This document shows positions 19,179 through 28,518 of a stretch of 44,753 nt of DNA, in pieces; positions within the stretch are counted from its first letter, which is position 1; each line of letters begins with the position of its first letter. Position numbers and translations under genes: made by a program. The stretch comes from Pleurotus djamor (lineage: Eukaryota > Basidiomycota > Agaricomycetes > Agaricales > Pleurotaceae), in the NCBI GenBank assembly GCA_029747585.1, contig JAPEVF010000362.1, positions 1 to 44,753 of the forward strand. The letters are read 5' to 3'. The notes under the pieces are model-generated. The model had not been told where the DNA came from. It searched no databases and saw nothing but the letters and a program-made list of their open reading frames with translations.

Positions 19179-22100
19179 ATGGGACTTCTCCAACCTCGAG
19201 TCGCCTCGCAGCCAGGATTTACTCACACAAGATGGAAACGCGAACCAAACGGAAAAAGACGCAAAATCGATGTTTTGGTACCTATTGCCGAGCCGGATCC
19301 AGCCCCCATTTCATCTCAGTCGTCTGAGACGGTCTCAGGAACCCCACAAGCTACCGACGACTTGCCGGTTGAAGCAGAGGTTGAGCCGCATGATCCAACG
19401 TTCGATCCCGAGCTCGATCCAACGTTCAACATCTACGGCACAGTGCGTTGTCTCGTAATCTCTTTCAGTGGAAAATCAGGACAAGTATTTCTTCGAACTC
19501 AGTCTCCTCAGGAATTTATGAATCAATGGATCAATGAACGACGAGCGCAAGACTTCAATGAACTCATCACTCTCCGCTCGATCAAAGCCTCGACATGTGA
19601 CAAATGCCGCCGGTCGGAACAATCTTTGTACCGGTGTCGACATTGTTTTGGAGGACGCGTTCTCTGCCAAGAATGCTGCCTTGAGGCCCACGCGTCCAAC
19701 CCTTTCCATCAGATTGAACGTTGGCATATGGATCACTTTGTTTCCAGTGATCTTCACGCATTGGGTCTTGTACTTGATCTGGAACATTGTGGAGCGTGTC
19801 CCAGGGAACATTCAGGGTTCCTTCCTCGTAACGGTGAGACTTACCTTAACGAGGATAGACAAATACTCAGGCTAATTGCTTCCTAGACACATCAACCCTG
19901 ACCATCGTCCATACTACAGGTATCTTCACTCGGAGCGTGGCTTGGTGCCTCTGCTCTGATGGCCTAGATCGTTATACTCAGTTGTTCCGCGCACAACTTT
20001 TCCCCGCATCAGTAAAACGACCCTCCACCGCGTTCACCTTTGAGCTGCTGGATGAGCTCCACTTGCAGCGCATGGAATGTAAAACAGCTTCGTCTAATTT
20101 TTACTCGCTCCTGCGCAGACGCACTTGCCTCGAAGATCCGCAAATTCCTCAGGTCTGCCAACTTACTGTAACCGTAAAACACATGTCTCATTCCTCATAG
20201 GATTGAGCGCGTGAAATGGAACGCGTGTCTCGTTGTTATCGGGATCTCGTTGCCCGGGCCGAAGTTGGTGTTTTCGATTTGGAAGCCGAACTACCCAATG
20301 GAGCGTTAGCTCTGGGGTGTCCGGTTTGCCCTCAGGAGGGGATCAACTTGACACCTCAAACGTTCACTCCCAACGATCCTGATTGGCTCATTAGGCCGTT
20401 ACTCGTCGCGGACGGAAATTTCAAATTTGATCATCTTCAGATGAAGCGACCGGACCTGGACATTTTCCTCCGTGACGGTGCCAGTTATACTGTCAATTCG
20501 AAGTTGTACCAGGCCCACCTTCAATCTACAGAAGACATACCAAGCCGATCCACATGTGCCAACCACAAGGCGGTCAATCAGACAGCGCGCACTCGCCGGC
20601 ACGTTGATAGCACTGGCATTGGCGCCATCGCGTGTGCTCGACACGCGTTCTTTGTTCCTCACTCCATCGTATATTTCACAAAGGGTGAACAGTGAGTTAT
20701 TAGTTCTACTATGTCCACCAATTCCCCGTGATTCATTGAACTGTCACCAGACAACGGAACATGGACTTCGCTTTCTCTGAAGCCATGGGATACTTTTCAT
20801 CGTTCTGGGTTGAGAAGGGAGATCAGCCACCAGGGTTTACCCTCATTTACGACGTCAACTGTCAATACTCCATCCATCAGAAGGAGCGATTTGAGAAAGG
20901 GACCTATCTTAAACAGCCCCTGGGTCGAATCCAGTACGCTGTTGGCAAATTCCACCTGGGCGCGCATGTGGAATCGTGTTATGCTCAGTATAGCCTCAAC
21001 TACGTTCTTGGTGCTGGGCAGACTGACGGAGAGGTCTTGGAGACACTGTGGTCTCCTCTGAACAAAATTGCGGGTAGTACACGGGCGATGACACTCGGAC
21101 ACCGCCAGGAAGTTTTGGATGACGCAATCTACGATTCGAACTGGAAGAAATTGACCCTAATAGGTTAGTGCTCCCCAGACAACCCTAGGTCAACTAATTC
21201 TAGACCCCGATTAGCAACGTCCCTGGTCAAGAAGTGGAAACGAGCCGTGAGCACAAGTGCGGAGATGGAGGAAGCCTATGAGGACCTCCGGTCGCGAATT
21301 GAATCAAATTTACTGACTGAATGGGATGCAGAGGGAGCTCAAGCCGTGGCTGAGAGAGGCGATAAATTGCGCGTTTTTGACGTTGTGGAGCCCAACGGTG
21401 AGGCGCAACCAAGTGACTTCTTGACTGGCATCTCATCTTTGTTTAGTGCCGTGTGTAAGTGCAGTTCGGCTCGAACTCTCCTTGAAGGAGCTCCGTAACA
21501 AGCGGTACCTTGTCGGGGGCGCTGCGGTAATAACCGAGGGGATGGCCATCCAAGAGGCTCAGTAAGAAATTCGTCGATTCTCAAGAGAAGTATAACGGAC
21601 TGATCTGTTAAAATGTTTCAGATTGTCCCTGAAATCACTTATTCGTGGCATGGGGGATAATCCGACTTTAGCTCAGCAGAATGACCTTGCGGACAGAAGG
21701 GGTAGAATGAAGAAAAGAATTGAGAGATTCAGGCGGAGAATTAATGATCTATTGCCAGGGCTGACCGACGACGTTGATGAAGGCCGCCGCGGTGACGACG
21801 GCACCGAGTCGGATGATGAAGGCGAAGACGATGACGATGAATACATCAACTCCGCTGGCATCGACGACAGCTTAGAAGCCATGCCTGAGGACATGGTGGT
21901 CTTGCTCCCATCAGCAATGGGACCTGAATCCCAAGGGCGACACGGCTTCAATACATTGGCTAAGGAAGAGGCCAGGCTGCAAGAAGGGAGAATATACGAC
22001 AGCCTCAAAGAGTTACGCATGGCTCTTGGGGAGAAATCTTTACGGTTCAGAAAGGTGCTTCGAAATAACAGGTCCCAGCGACAGTCCACGCGAGCGTGGG

Positions 22101-22727
22101 GGGGGTATAAANCGCCTACGACGCCAAAGCCCGTTTGCAAGTCGATATTTACACAGCATCTGTGGCAGCGCTGAAGGCGCTCGTCGGCACCGAAGCTGAG
22201 AAATGGTTACCTATAAACCGAGAGACTGATCTTCAGATGCGCGGCGATGTTGTTGACTCAAATCGGTTCGGGCAGAGTTCACATGCTCTCCCTTGGTTTT
22301 GGCGTTTGGGAGGACAAGGAATATCTACTGAAACGGAAGAGAGTCCCCATATGAATGAATGTACGAGTACAACTTCTTAATATTTTACGCGTTGCTAAAC
22401 ACCTTTCTAGTTTATCGTGTAAATTATCTTCGCGCGCAAGCTCGTTTTCATCGCTGGGAAGAAGAGAAGAAGCTTCTCACCAAGGAGATGGTTTGGACAA
22501 TCCAGTCATTTCATTGGAAACGGCAATTCTGGGAAGGGAAGGTGGGGGAATGGTCGGAGAATCTGGGACACAAAGCTTACGCCTTGGAAATGGTTGATAG
22601 ATGGAGGGACTTTGGAACCAGAGCAGTCCAAACCTTTCAGAGGGCGTCCTTATTACCCATGTTACTGGGAGCTGGCCTGCAAATGCAGCCAGGGGGGGCG
22701 ACGAACCTTCATGATAGCATAGGATAA
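19179..22727 (+). CDS. CxC2-KDZ family transposase, possibly damaged
   Basis: KDZ transposases are DDE enzymes that move their own element. The N-terminal half holds the CxC2 cysteine cluster (CDKCRRSEQSLYRCRHCFGG, LCQECC, then H and IERW). The core has ADGNF (Asp codon 20411), STC..HK, CARH, YDVNCQ (Asp codon 20851) and TDGEVLETLW (Glu 21031 or 21040), the usual DDE set, then STR and GHRQ. A charged coiled-coil part follows and the protein ends near LLPMLLGAG. Introns are short (for example 20692-20750, 21164-21214). Two possible lesions exist: a TGA (20204-20206) right after the predicted splice at 20200, and a frame change at an eight-G run with an N (22098-22112). The second is probably a sequencing error. 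The acidic stretch near 21780-21840 lies in the coiled-coil part. Confidence 0.85.
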
Positions 22728-22754
22728 TAACATAGTAAGGACTTGAGCAGAGTA

Positions 22755-23130
22755 GATGAAGTCGACGCGATAAACTGAACCCTGTTGGTGAGTATCGGCG
22801 ATGGATAAAGAGGGATGGAGAGGATAAAGTCGCCGCGATAAACTGAACTCTGCTGGTGGGTATCGGCGATGGATAAAGAGGGATGGAGAGGATAAAGTCG
22901 ACGCGATAAACCGACCTCTGTTGGCGAGTATCAGCGATGGATAAAGAGGGATGGAGAGGATAAAGTCGACGCGATAAACCGACCTCTGTTGGCGAGTATC
23001 AGCAATGGATAAAGATGTGATGAAGTGGATATTCAACGCGATGAACTGAACTCTGCTGGTGAGTATCGTCACAAGTGGATAAAGTCAATGTGATAGTCCG
23101 AGTATGGTGGGTGAGCATCGGTGGCGGATA
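22755..23130 (+). repeat. 68-bp minisatellite, about five to six units
   Basis: Units start at 22755, 22823, 22891 and 22959 (exactly 68 bp apart), and more diverged units follow at about 23027 and 23078. The unit begins GATAAAGTCGACGCGATAAA and ends GGATGGAGAG. It starts 27 bp after the transposase stop codon. Confidence 0.85.
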
Positions 23131-23222
23131 TTCCCATCGAAACCCTACCGATGCGGTGACTAGTTGAAAGGAAGGGTTGATCAATCCTAGTTGGAGGTAA
23201 ATCAGTGTCTAGATCGCAATCG

Positions 23223-23290
23223 GGTGGATAATGTCGCTGATGCCATCTGTAGGTCAGGTGGATATTGTCGCCAATGCCATCCGTTAGTCA
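23223..23290 (+). repeat. 34-bp tandem duplication
   Basis: Two adjacent 34-bp units (23223-23256 and 23257-23290) share GGTGGATA, TGTCGC and ATGCCATC and end in TAGTCA or AGGTCA. They follow the minisatellite and share its GTGGATA words. Confidence 0.7.
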
Positions 23291-23690
23291 GGCACCNAAA
23301 AAAGCGGAGCCTTGGATACATCTGGATGCTTGAAAAATATCCTCATGGAGATGACATGGATAATTCCGCGGTACGTCAGGGCTGTACAAAAATATTCCTT
23401 GCGTGGCATCTTGTCAGAAATGGATATTATGCCCTGGTGTGTTCGGGTGATGGTAAATGATTCTACGCTCGATTCTTTTGGGTGGCCATAAATTAGACGT
23501 TGCGATACTCCTCTCTCAGAGGTCACACGTGTCTGTATCATTGAGTGACCATGCAGGGTGTACATCGTCAACTTTATCCTTCCCTGAGTGCGGAATGTAT
23601 CGACAATCTGATATTTTCCAACTGTTAACCATCCATCCAGGAGTATCGGGCAATGNTTTTTTATTGGTAACCACAAGTATCGGGAGTTTA
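23291..23690. other. Unassigned DNA between KDZ block and truncated host gene
   Basis: No gene is recognised. Two Ns (23297, 23656) flank homopolymers. The missing 5' part of the next gene would be expected here but is not seen. Confidence 0.3.
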
Positions 23691-24414
23691 GCCTGAAGGG
23701 GCTGGACCTCTGATACCATCGTCACTGATGAAACCTGGAAAACGCTTCGTGGAGTCGCACCTCCTGATGCATTCACTCAGGCAACCTTTGACGATCGCGC
23801 TTGGACTGCGGCTGCTTTCCAATCCACCCCATCTCAAGTAACTCTCCCTCCCGTCCTCTCCCTTAGCCAATCCAACTGGATCTGGACGAGCGAGCGTCAG
23901 GGCTCGCCTGAAAATCTGGGCTCTCGTGCGTTTCGTAAGACGGTTAGCGACTGTACCAAACGGGCTGTCTGTGCTACCGCGGTTATCAACGCGTGAGTAC
24001 ATCGTTTCCATCTTGGTTCTTTGAACACAATACATTGAATTCGATCGCTGATACCCACCTATCAGTGATGACGCGTATACGCTATTTGTCAACGGCAAGG
24101 TCGTTGGAAGTGGCAGGGGTCTTGCTGCCGCTGACGCTTGGTCCATTCCCGGCCTTGAACCTACCTACAACGTCTTCGCAATCAATGGTACCAACAATGT
24201 CCCCGTGCGCGGTGCAGTGGTTGGCACGATCTTGATCACCTACAGTGATGGGACCACCTCGACGATCGTCACGGATGCATCATGGCTCGTGTCGAGGGAT
24301 GCTTCGGAGGGATTCCAGGAGATGATCGTTGATGAGAGTGGATTTACCGCTGCGACTGAGCTTGCTGAATTCGGGGCTCCAACTTGGCATATTCCTACGA
24401 TACCGGCTGCCTGA
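23691..24414 (+). pseudogene. 5'-truncated secreted-type protein gene (galactose-binding-like fold)
   Basis: Two exons (to 23992, and 24066-24414; intron 23993-24065, GTGAGT...TATCAG) read VTDETWKTLRGVAPPD, FDDRAWTAAAFQ, SNWIWTSE, SRAFRKTV, CAVCATAVINADDAYTL, FVNGKVVGS and end HIPTIPAA, stop. The pattern (D-x-W, FDD-x-W, WIW, AFRK, VNG) matches the jelly-roll carbohydrate-binding type repeats found in agaric extracellular proteins and fungal rhamnosidases. A TGA lies in frame at 23694 and no signal peptide exon is found upstream. Either an upstream exon splices at AAG (about 23698) and was lost or is unread, or the gene was cut by transposon activity. The 3' part is intact. Confidence 0.5.
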
Positions 24415-24522
24415 TTAATGTACGTTCTCGAGTACAAATGGTTGGAAAAATGCAAAATATAAGGATGAGCAAGGGTCATATACTAGGGATTGAATAACAA
24501 AAGAGGTCAGTGTGGGTCAGAG

Positions 24523-25401
24523 CTAGATCAAGTCTACTGTAACACCAAATTGCGCAAGACCAGAAACCAACCCCTCATAATGCCTGGGTACAGATATGGT
24601 TTGGAGTGCGATACCATAATTGCATCGATCGCTGATGATACTCTTCAGCACATCAATATCTTCGGGTGTGATTGAGCTGCAGCTGAGAGACTGGAGTTTA
24701 GGAAGGGGTGGGGGGACGTTGCCATCGTCTTGAAGTAGCTTCCCGAGTGCTTTGGTATTGGTAAAAGGGCTCTCTGGGTCGGTCCTCAGCTTCAGGTGCC
24801 TCAGGTGAACAAGGTGATCGAGGACAAGATCCATGAACTCGACGAAGATCTCCACTTCAAAGATCACCGAGGTAAACATTTCGGTGGGGAATGTAGAAAA
24901 GAGGGGGTTGAAACGCAACATGTCCAAGTTATTAGCATGGGGAAAGGTGAATTGACGCTTTCCACCGTTGCTATTTGCAATGAACGAGATCCCCACAGTA
25001 TCGTCAACAGCACTTAGTCGGAGCTCGATTGAGTCAATAGACGGTGGACCCATGCTTTGGTAGAGCCGGGAAGAAAGGGAACAGACATCTGCATCAGTGA
25101 TTTTGTGCGTAAATTGTGTGTGCTTGTAAATCCTTGTAAGACATTCCAAGTACTGTAATTGCGCTGGAGTCGACCAGGGGAGGCCACCTTGCGCCGCGGC
25201 TTGTAAGGGTGAAATTTCACAGGTAAGGGGACAAATGTCTTGCGAAGAATGAGCAACATTGCCAAAACGAGCAATGTCGAGCTTGTTCACATGAGCGGGA
25301 TGGGACCCCAAGTTAGGCGATCTACGATCGTCGCTTCCGATGTCGCAATTTTTGGGGGTTACGGAGTGATGATACACGCATATCGTGGTTTTAAACTTCA
25401 C
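24523..25401 (-). pseudogene. C-terminal part of an F-box/LRR-type gene
   Basis: The frame is open for 292 codons but has no ATG at its start and no F-box. It reads as the LRR-like tail of an agaric F-box protein: spaced leucine motifs such as LDHLVHLRHLKLRTDPESP and LPKLQSLSCSSITPEDI, ending LAQFGVTVDLI, stop. An in-frame ATG exists (MGPPSIDSIEL), but the product would lack the start of the fold. The upstream neighbour on this strand ends at 25598, leaving only about 200 bp, so there is no room for a normal F-box exon. It is probably a truncated copy. Confidence 0.5.
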
Positions 25402-25597
25402 CAGTCTCGCAGGAAACGATCAGGACGGCCGACCAGTATCGGGGTTTATAGTTGTCGTACGAGTTTCATAATATTTTTGAGACGATGTCGTTCGGTTGGG
25501 AGTGGCAAGTAAGGGGAGATCTGCACCATGCATTCGAAACCATACCAAGACTATAAGTACAAAAGGTGCATAAGAAGGATTGTATCTAGGAGAATGC

Positions 25598-27185
25598 CTA
25601 CTCGCTTCCGCGAGAACGTTTCGCAGCGCTTTGCTCACGAGCTTGCGCGAATCCGCCAGTGACATCGGAGGTGGTCCCGTCTTCGGTGCCAGTGGCCTGT
25701 GGATCCATGGGCGCAGTCTCACCCCAGAGTTGACTGGAAAAGGAGGGGAGGGAGGATGAGGATTGATAGATATATGGCAAAATCAGTGGTTCACGTACAC
25801 ATTGTAAAACTCAATGGTCTCCTTTCCGAAGCCATCCGGATCAGTCTCGAAAAGCGAGATGATGTTCCAGTAGAAACGGTCGTAATTGAAATTCCCGATC
25901 TTGATATTCCACTTTGTAGCCGAAGACAAAGTGAAGTGAAGCTGGGAAGCCGTCAGCGCGGAGCAAAGATAGGATTAGTACCCACAGACGTACCTGAACA
26001 GCAGTGTACGCGATTGCACGAGGGGTCATTGATTGAATACCAGCAATGGCTGCATTGCCTTTGCGACCTTGAGTCTCCCCGGGAGCCAGAGTAGCGCAGC
26101 TTGGACCAATGAAGATAAACTTCGCCGTCTGAAACCAGTAAGGGGTTGGAAAGGACAAAGAAGTCAGCAAGGACTTACTCGAACCATAAGATATCCACGT
26201 AGCACGTTTTTGTTCACATCCTTAGCATCGTGGACATGGTCATGTGGATAAAGGAAGCGCGGAAGCAACTCGGCCGTGACAGCAATGGTGCCGTTGGAGA
26301 TGGCGTCGTATGTGCTTTGAACCACATGAGAAGGTGTCGGAAAAGAGGATGTAAGTCAATGGGTGGACGTACGCTGGGGTGGCCGGTAGATTGACAGGGC
26401 AGAGGAGATTGGCAGTAACGGGATGATTCCAACCACGGTCCAACTTCGAACCAGGTCCCTTGGAGATTATAGGTGGGATGAGCGGGTCGTGGTGGTTAAA
26501 AAGAATGAAGGAGGCGATGTTTAACTTGAGCGATGCACAATCATCGGAGCGAACGGACTCTACACCTCTGGAGATCTGTTGCAAAACAGGAAGACAGATG
26601 GATGAGAAGTTTGAGGTGCGCAGGATTTCACATACCTGACGGCAGACATCAGTGCGAAGCCGAAGATCAGACGCGATGTCGAGTATCTCATCGAGGAAAC
26701 CGGGAATCTTCGCAGTGATGGCTTGCCAGTCCTCAATGACGCGGTAGAGGTGAAGTTCCTTAGGGCTAGTTGGGAAGTCAGTATGCCATCCGATATGGGG
26801 TGTACTCTAAGATGCTACGCTTACTCGGCGGGAGGCCCTGCGTTCATGTTGGTGGGAAGCCCTCCTAGCTCATACTTGAGGCCGGTATCAATAGTAAGCT
26901 GAAGAATTGACAAAAAGTGTAGGACACGGGCAAGCTGACGACCGTAGCCCTTGTAGGTTCCTTGTTTGGGATTCTCAGGCGCCGGAGTATCGACTTGATT
27001 TGGTTCAGGCGCTTGATCTGAACGTTTGCTGGAATAACCACGTTGCTTCAGTATCGAGTTCAACCACCTACCAAACCGACGACATACCGCTTCTTTGTCC
27101 GACGCAGCTCCTCTATCAAGCGTGACTCGATTGCAGCAGTTCGAGCTGGATCGGGCAAAGTGGAAGGTGTATTGTGAGGATTCAT
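25598..27185 (-). CDS. DUF6698-type protein of Agaricomycetes
   Basis: The function is unknown. This is a large family in mushroom genomes, often near transposons (the family number is from memory). The gene starts at the ATG at 27185 (MNPHNTPSTLPD) and is cut by short introns; clear ones include 27076-27018 and those with donors GTAAGCG (26823), GTATGTG (26636), GTACGTC, GTAAGTC, GTACGTC and GTACGTG. Joining them keeps one frame: YGRQLARVLHFLSIL, YRVIEDWQAI, SDDCASLKLNIASFI, PPIISKGPGSK, LDRGWNHPVTANLLCP, FLYPHDH, GNAAIAGIQSMTPRAIAYTA, FTLSSATKW, FNYDRFYWNIISLFE, then WGETAP and a polar tail to the TAG at 25598. These blocks match the family order well. It looks intact. It is divergent to the gene starting at 27480. 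Confidence 0.75.
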
Positions 27186-27479
27186 GGATGCGCTAGTGAG
27201 GTTTGGCCAGAGGCGACCGGGTTTGAATGGCGATGAGTGTTGGGATGGTGGGGGTCGAAATGAAGGTATGTTCAAATGAGATTTTGCCAACCAAGACCCT
27301 TTTAAACGGTTCAATTCAACATAGTCATATGATCGCGTCGAACAATCAGCAAACTCTTGCAAGGGCTTACAAGGCAAATGTCTCGGTTCCAACCGTGCGC
27401 CTTGTCCATGTCCTTCGTGACTTAGCCTTTTCCCCGAGTACTTGCTTGGACTTACACGTCTTCTCGGTTAAAGGCCTTG
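27186..27479. promoter_or_regulatory. Shared intergenic promoter region
   Basis: 294 bp separate the start codons of two divergently transcribed spliced genes, so both promoters must lie here. No clear TATA box is seen. Confidence 0.35.
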
Positions 27480-28518
27480 ATGTATCTGTTTGACGATCAA
27501 GCCATTGGGTTGAGAGAGCCCATTGGTCCCCTTGACGTACGTGCCTATTGATTTCCCCCTTGCCGTCCGCGTCTATAACCTTTGTTCCAAGGACCCTGAT
27601 CGTGTCCGCTTCGACGGTATTCCAATGCCAGACTCACCGTCACCTGGTAGCCGCAATATTGAGGTTAGCACTGTCAATCTCATGTCGCATGCGGCCTTGA
27701 TTCTCAAAGTGTATAGTCGCCGCCTGCGTCTCCCACTTTCCGCTTTCGTTACCCGGTATGCCCTACCTTTTTCTCGCCACATGTAACTGATATCGGTGAC
27801 TACAGAGTGTTCGAAACCCTTATCAAGACTTCTTGTTACACCGCCCACTTGTTTTTGACGATGTTGAAGACATTACCCCCAGACAAGTTCTCGTTGGATA
27901 TTGGCACGTTTTGAACCAGGTATGTGTATCAATTAGCTTCTTCCTTGTTTGCATCGTATCTGATCTCTTCGGCAAGCCTCGCCAATCGCGTCTGTTGTTG
28001 GCTAAGGCATGGGTACGCAAAGATATCGGAATCCCTCCCAATCACTGTTCTTCACCTTCATTTATAGTTGACGAATACATCGAAGATTCTTGTCGCGAAG
28101 AGCCGGCTTGGTTGGTTGATCTTCCCATCGAACCAAACCCTTATTTTGAGATAGATGCGAGAGAATCTGTCGTTAGACTTGTCTCTCGTGTAGCTCGTAT
28201 CGAACATAATGCAGCTAAAGTGAGTCCTTTGCACTTCCACTCTATGTACTGCCCTGAGATAGCACGTAGTCAAACCGCCTCATGGAGTGGGCAAGCGCGC
28301 TGTCGGTACGAAGTCAACTAACATGTTCTATTAATCCTCAGCCTTATTGTATTGTACAGCTTGATCCTGATGCATCCATAGACCCAGACGAGTCTCCAGA
28401 TAATATCTGGCACCCCGTCACCCCTCCCCGGCCAACTCTTGCAACGTCAAGTCGGAATCATGCTGAACGATTTCGTGCTGTTATCTTCAGCGGGGAGGGA
28501 GATGTTGGAATGATGTAA
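27480..28518 (+). CDS. Unrecognised multi-exon gene
   Basis: I do not recognise the product. A spliced model reads MYLFDDQAIGLREPIGPLD | DPDRVRFDGIPMPDS (intron 27537-27591, GTACGT...CCAAG), continues to about 27750, then NPYQDFLLHRPLVFDDVEDI ... GYWHVLNQ, RLLLAKAWVRKDIGIPP, EEPAWLVDLPIEPNPYFEI, VVRLVSRVARIEHNAAK (donor GTGAGT at 28220), and QLDPDASIDPDESPDNIW ... GEGDVGMM, stop. Several introns have good consensus, but the third junction (donor GTTACC or GTATGC near 27750) is uncertain. It sits just upstream of the Plavaka transposase (80 bp from its start codon), so it could be part of that element or a host gene. The real exon set is uncertain. Confidence 0.45.

Larger units (their letters stand above)
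15988..23130 (+). mobile_element. KDZ-type transposon with H3-mimic/PHD and TET/JBP genes
   Basis: Three same-strand spliced genes are closely packed (105 and 65 bp between coding regions): H3-tail/PHD protein, TET/JBP dioxygenase, CxC2-KDZ transposase. A minisatellite lies just 3'. KDZ elements carrying TET/JBP genes are known from basidiomycetes; the H3-mimic partner is the new point. The exact ends are not determined. The coordinates cover the genes plus the minisatellite. Confidence 0.7.

Noticed and set aside
22662..23072. Repetitive minus-strand protein frame over the minisatellite
   Set aside because: The 68-bp unit is not a multiple of three, so the frame is a by-product of the repeat.
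23284..23676. 130-codon minus frame
   Set aside because: Bounded by Ns at homopolymers and without motifs.
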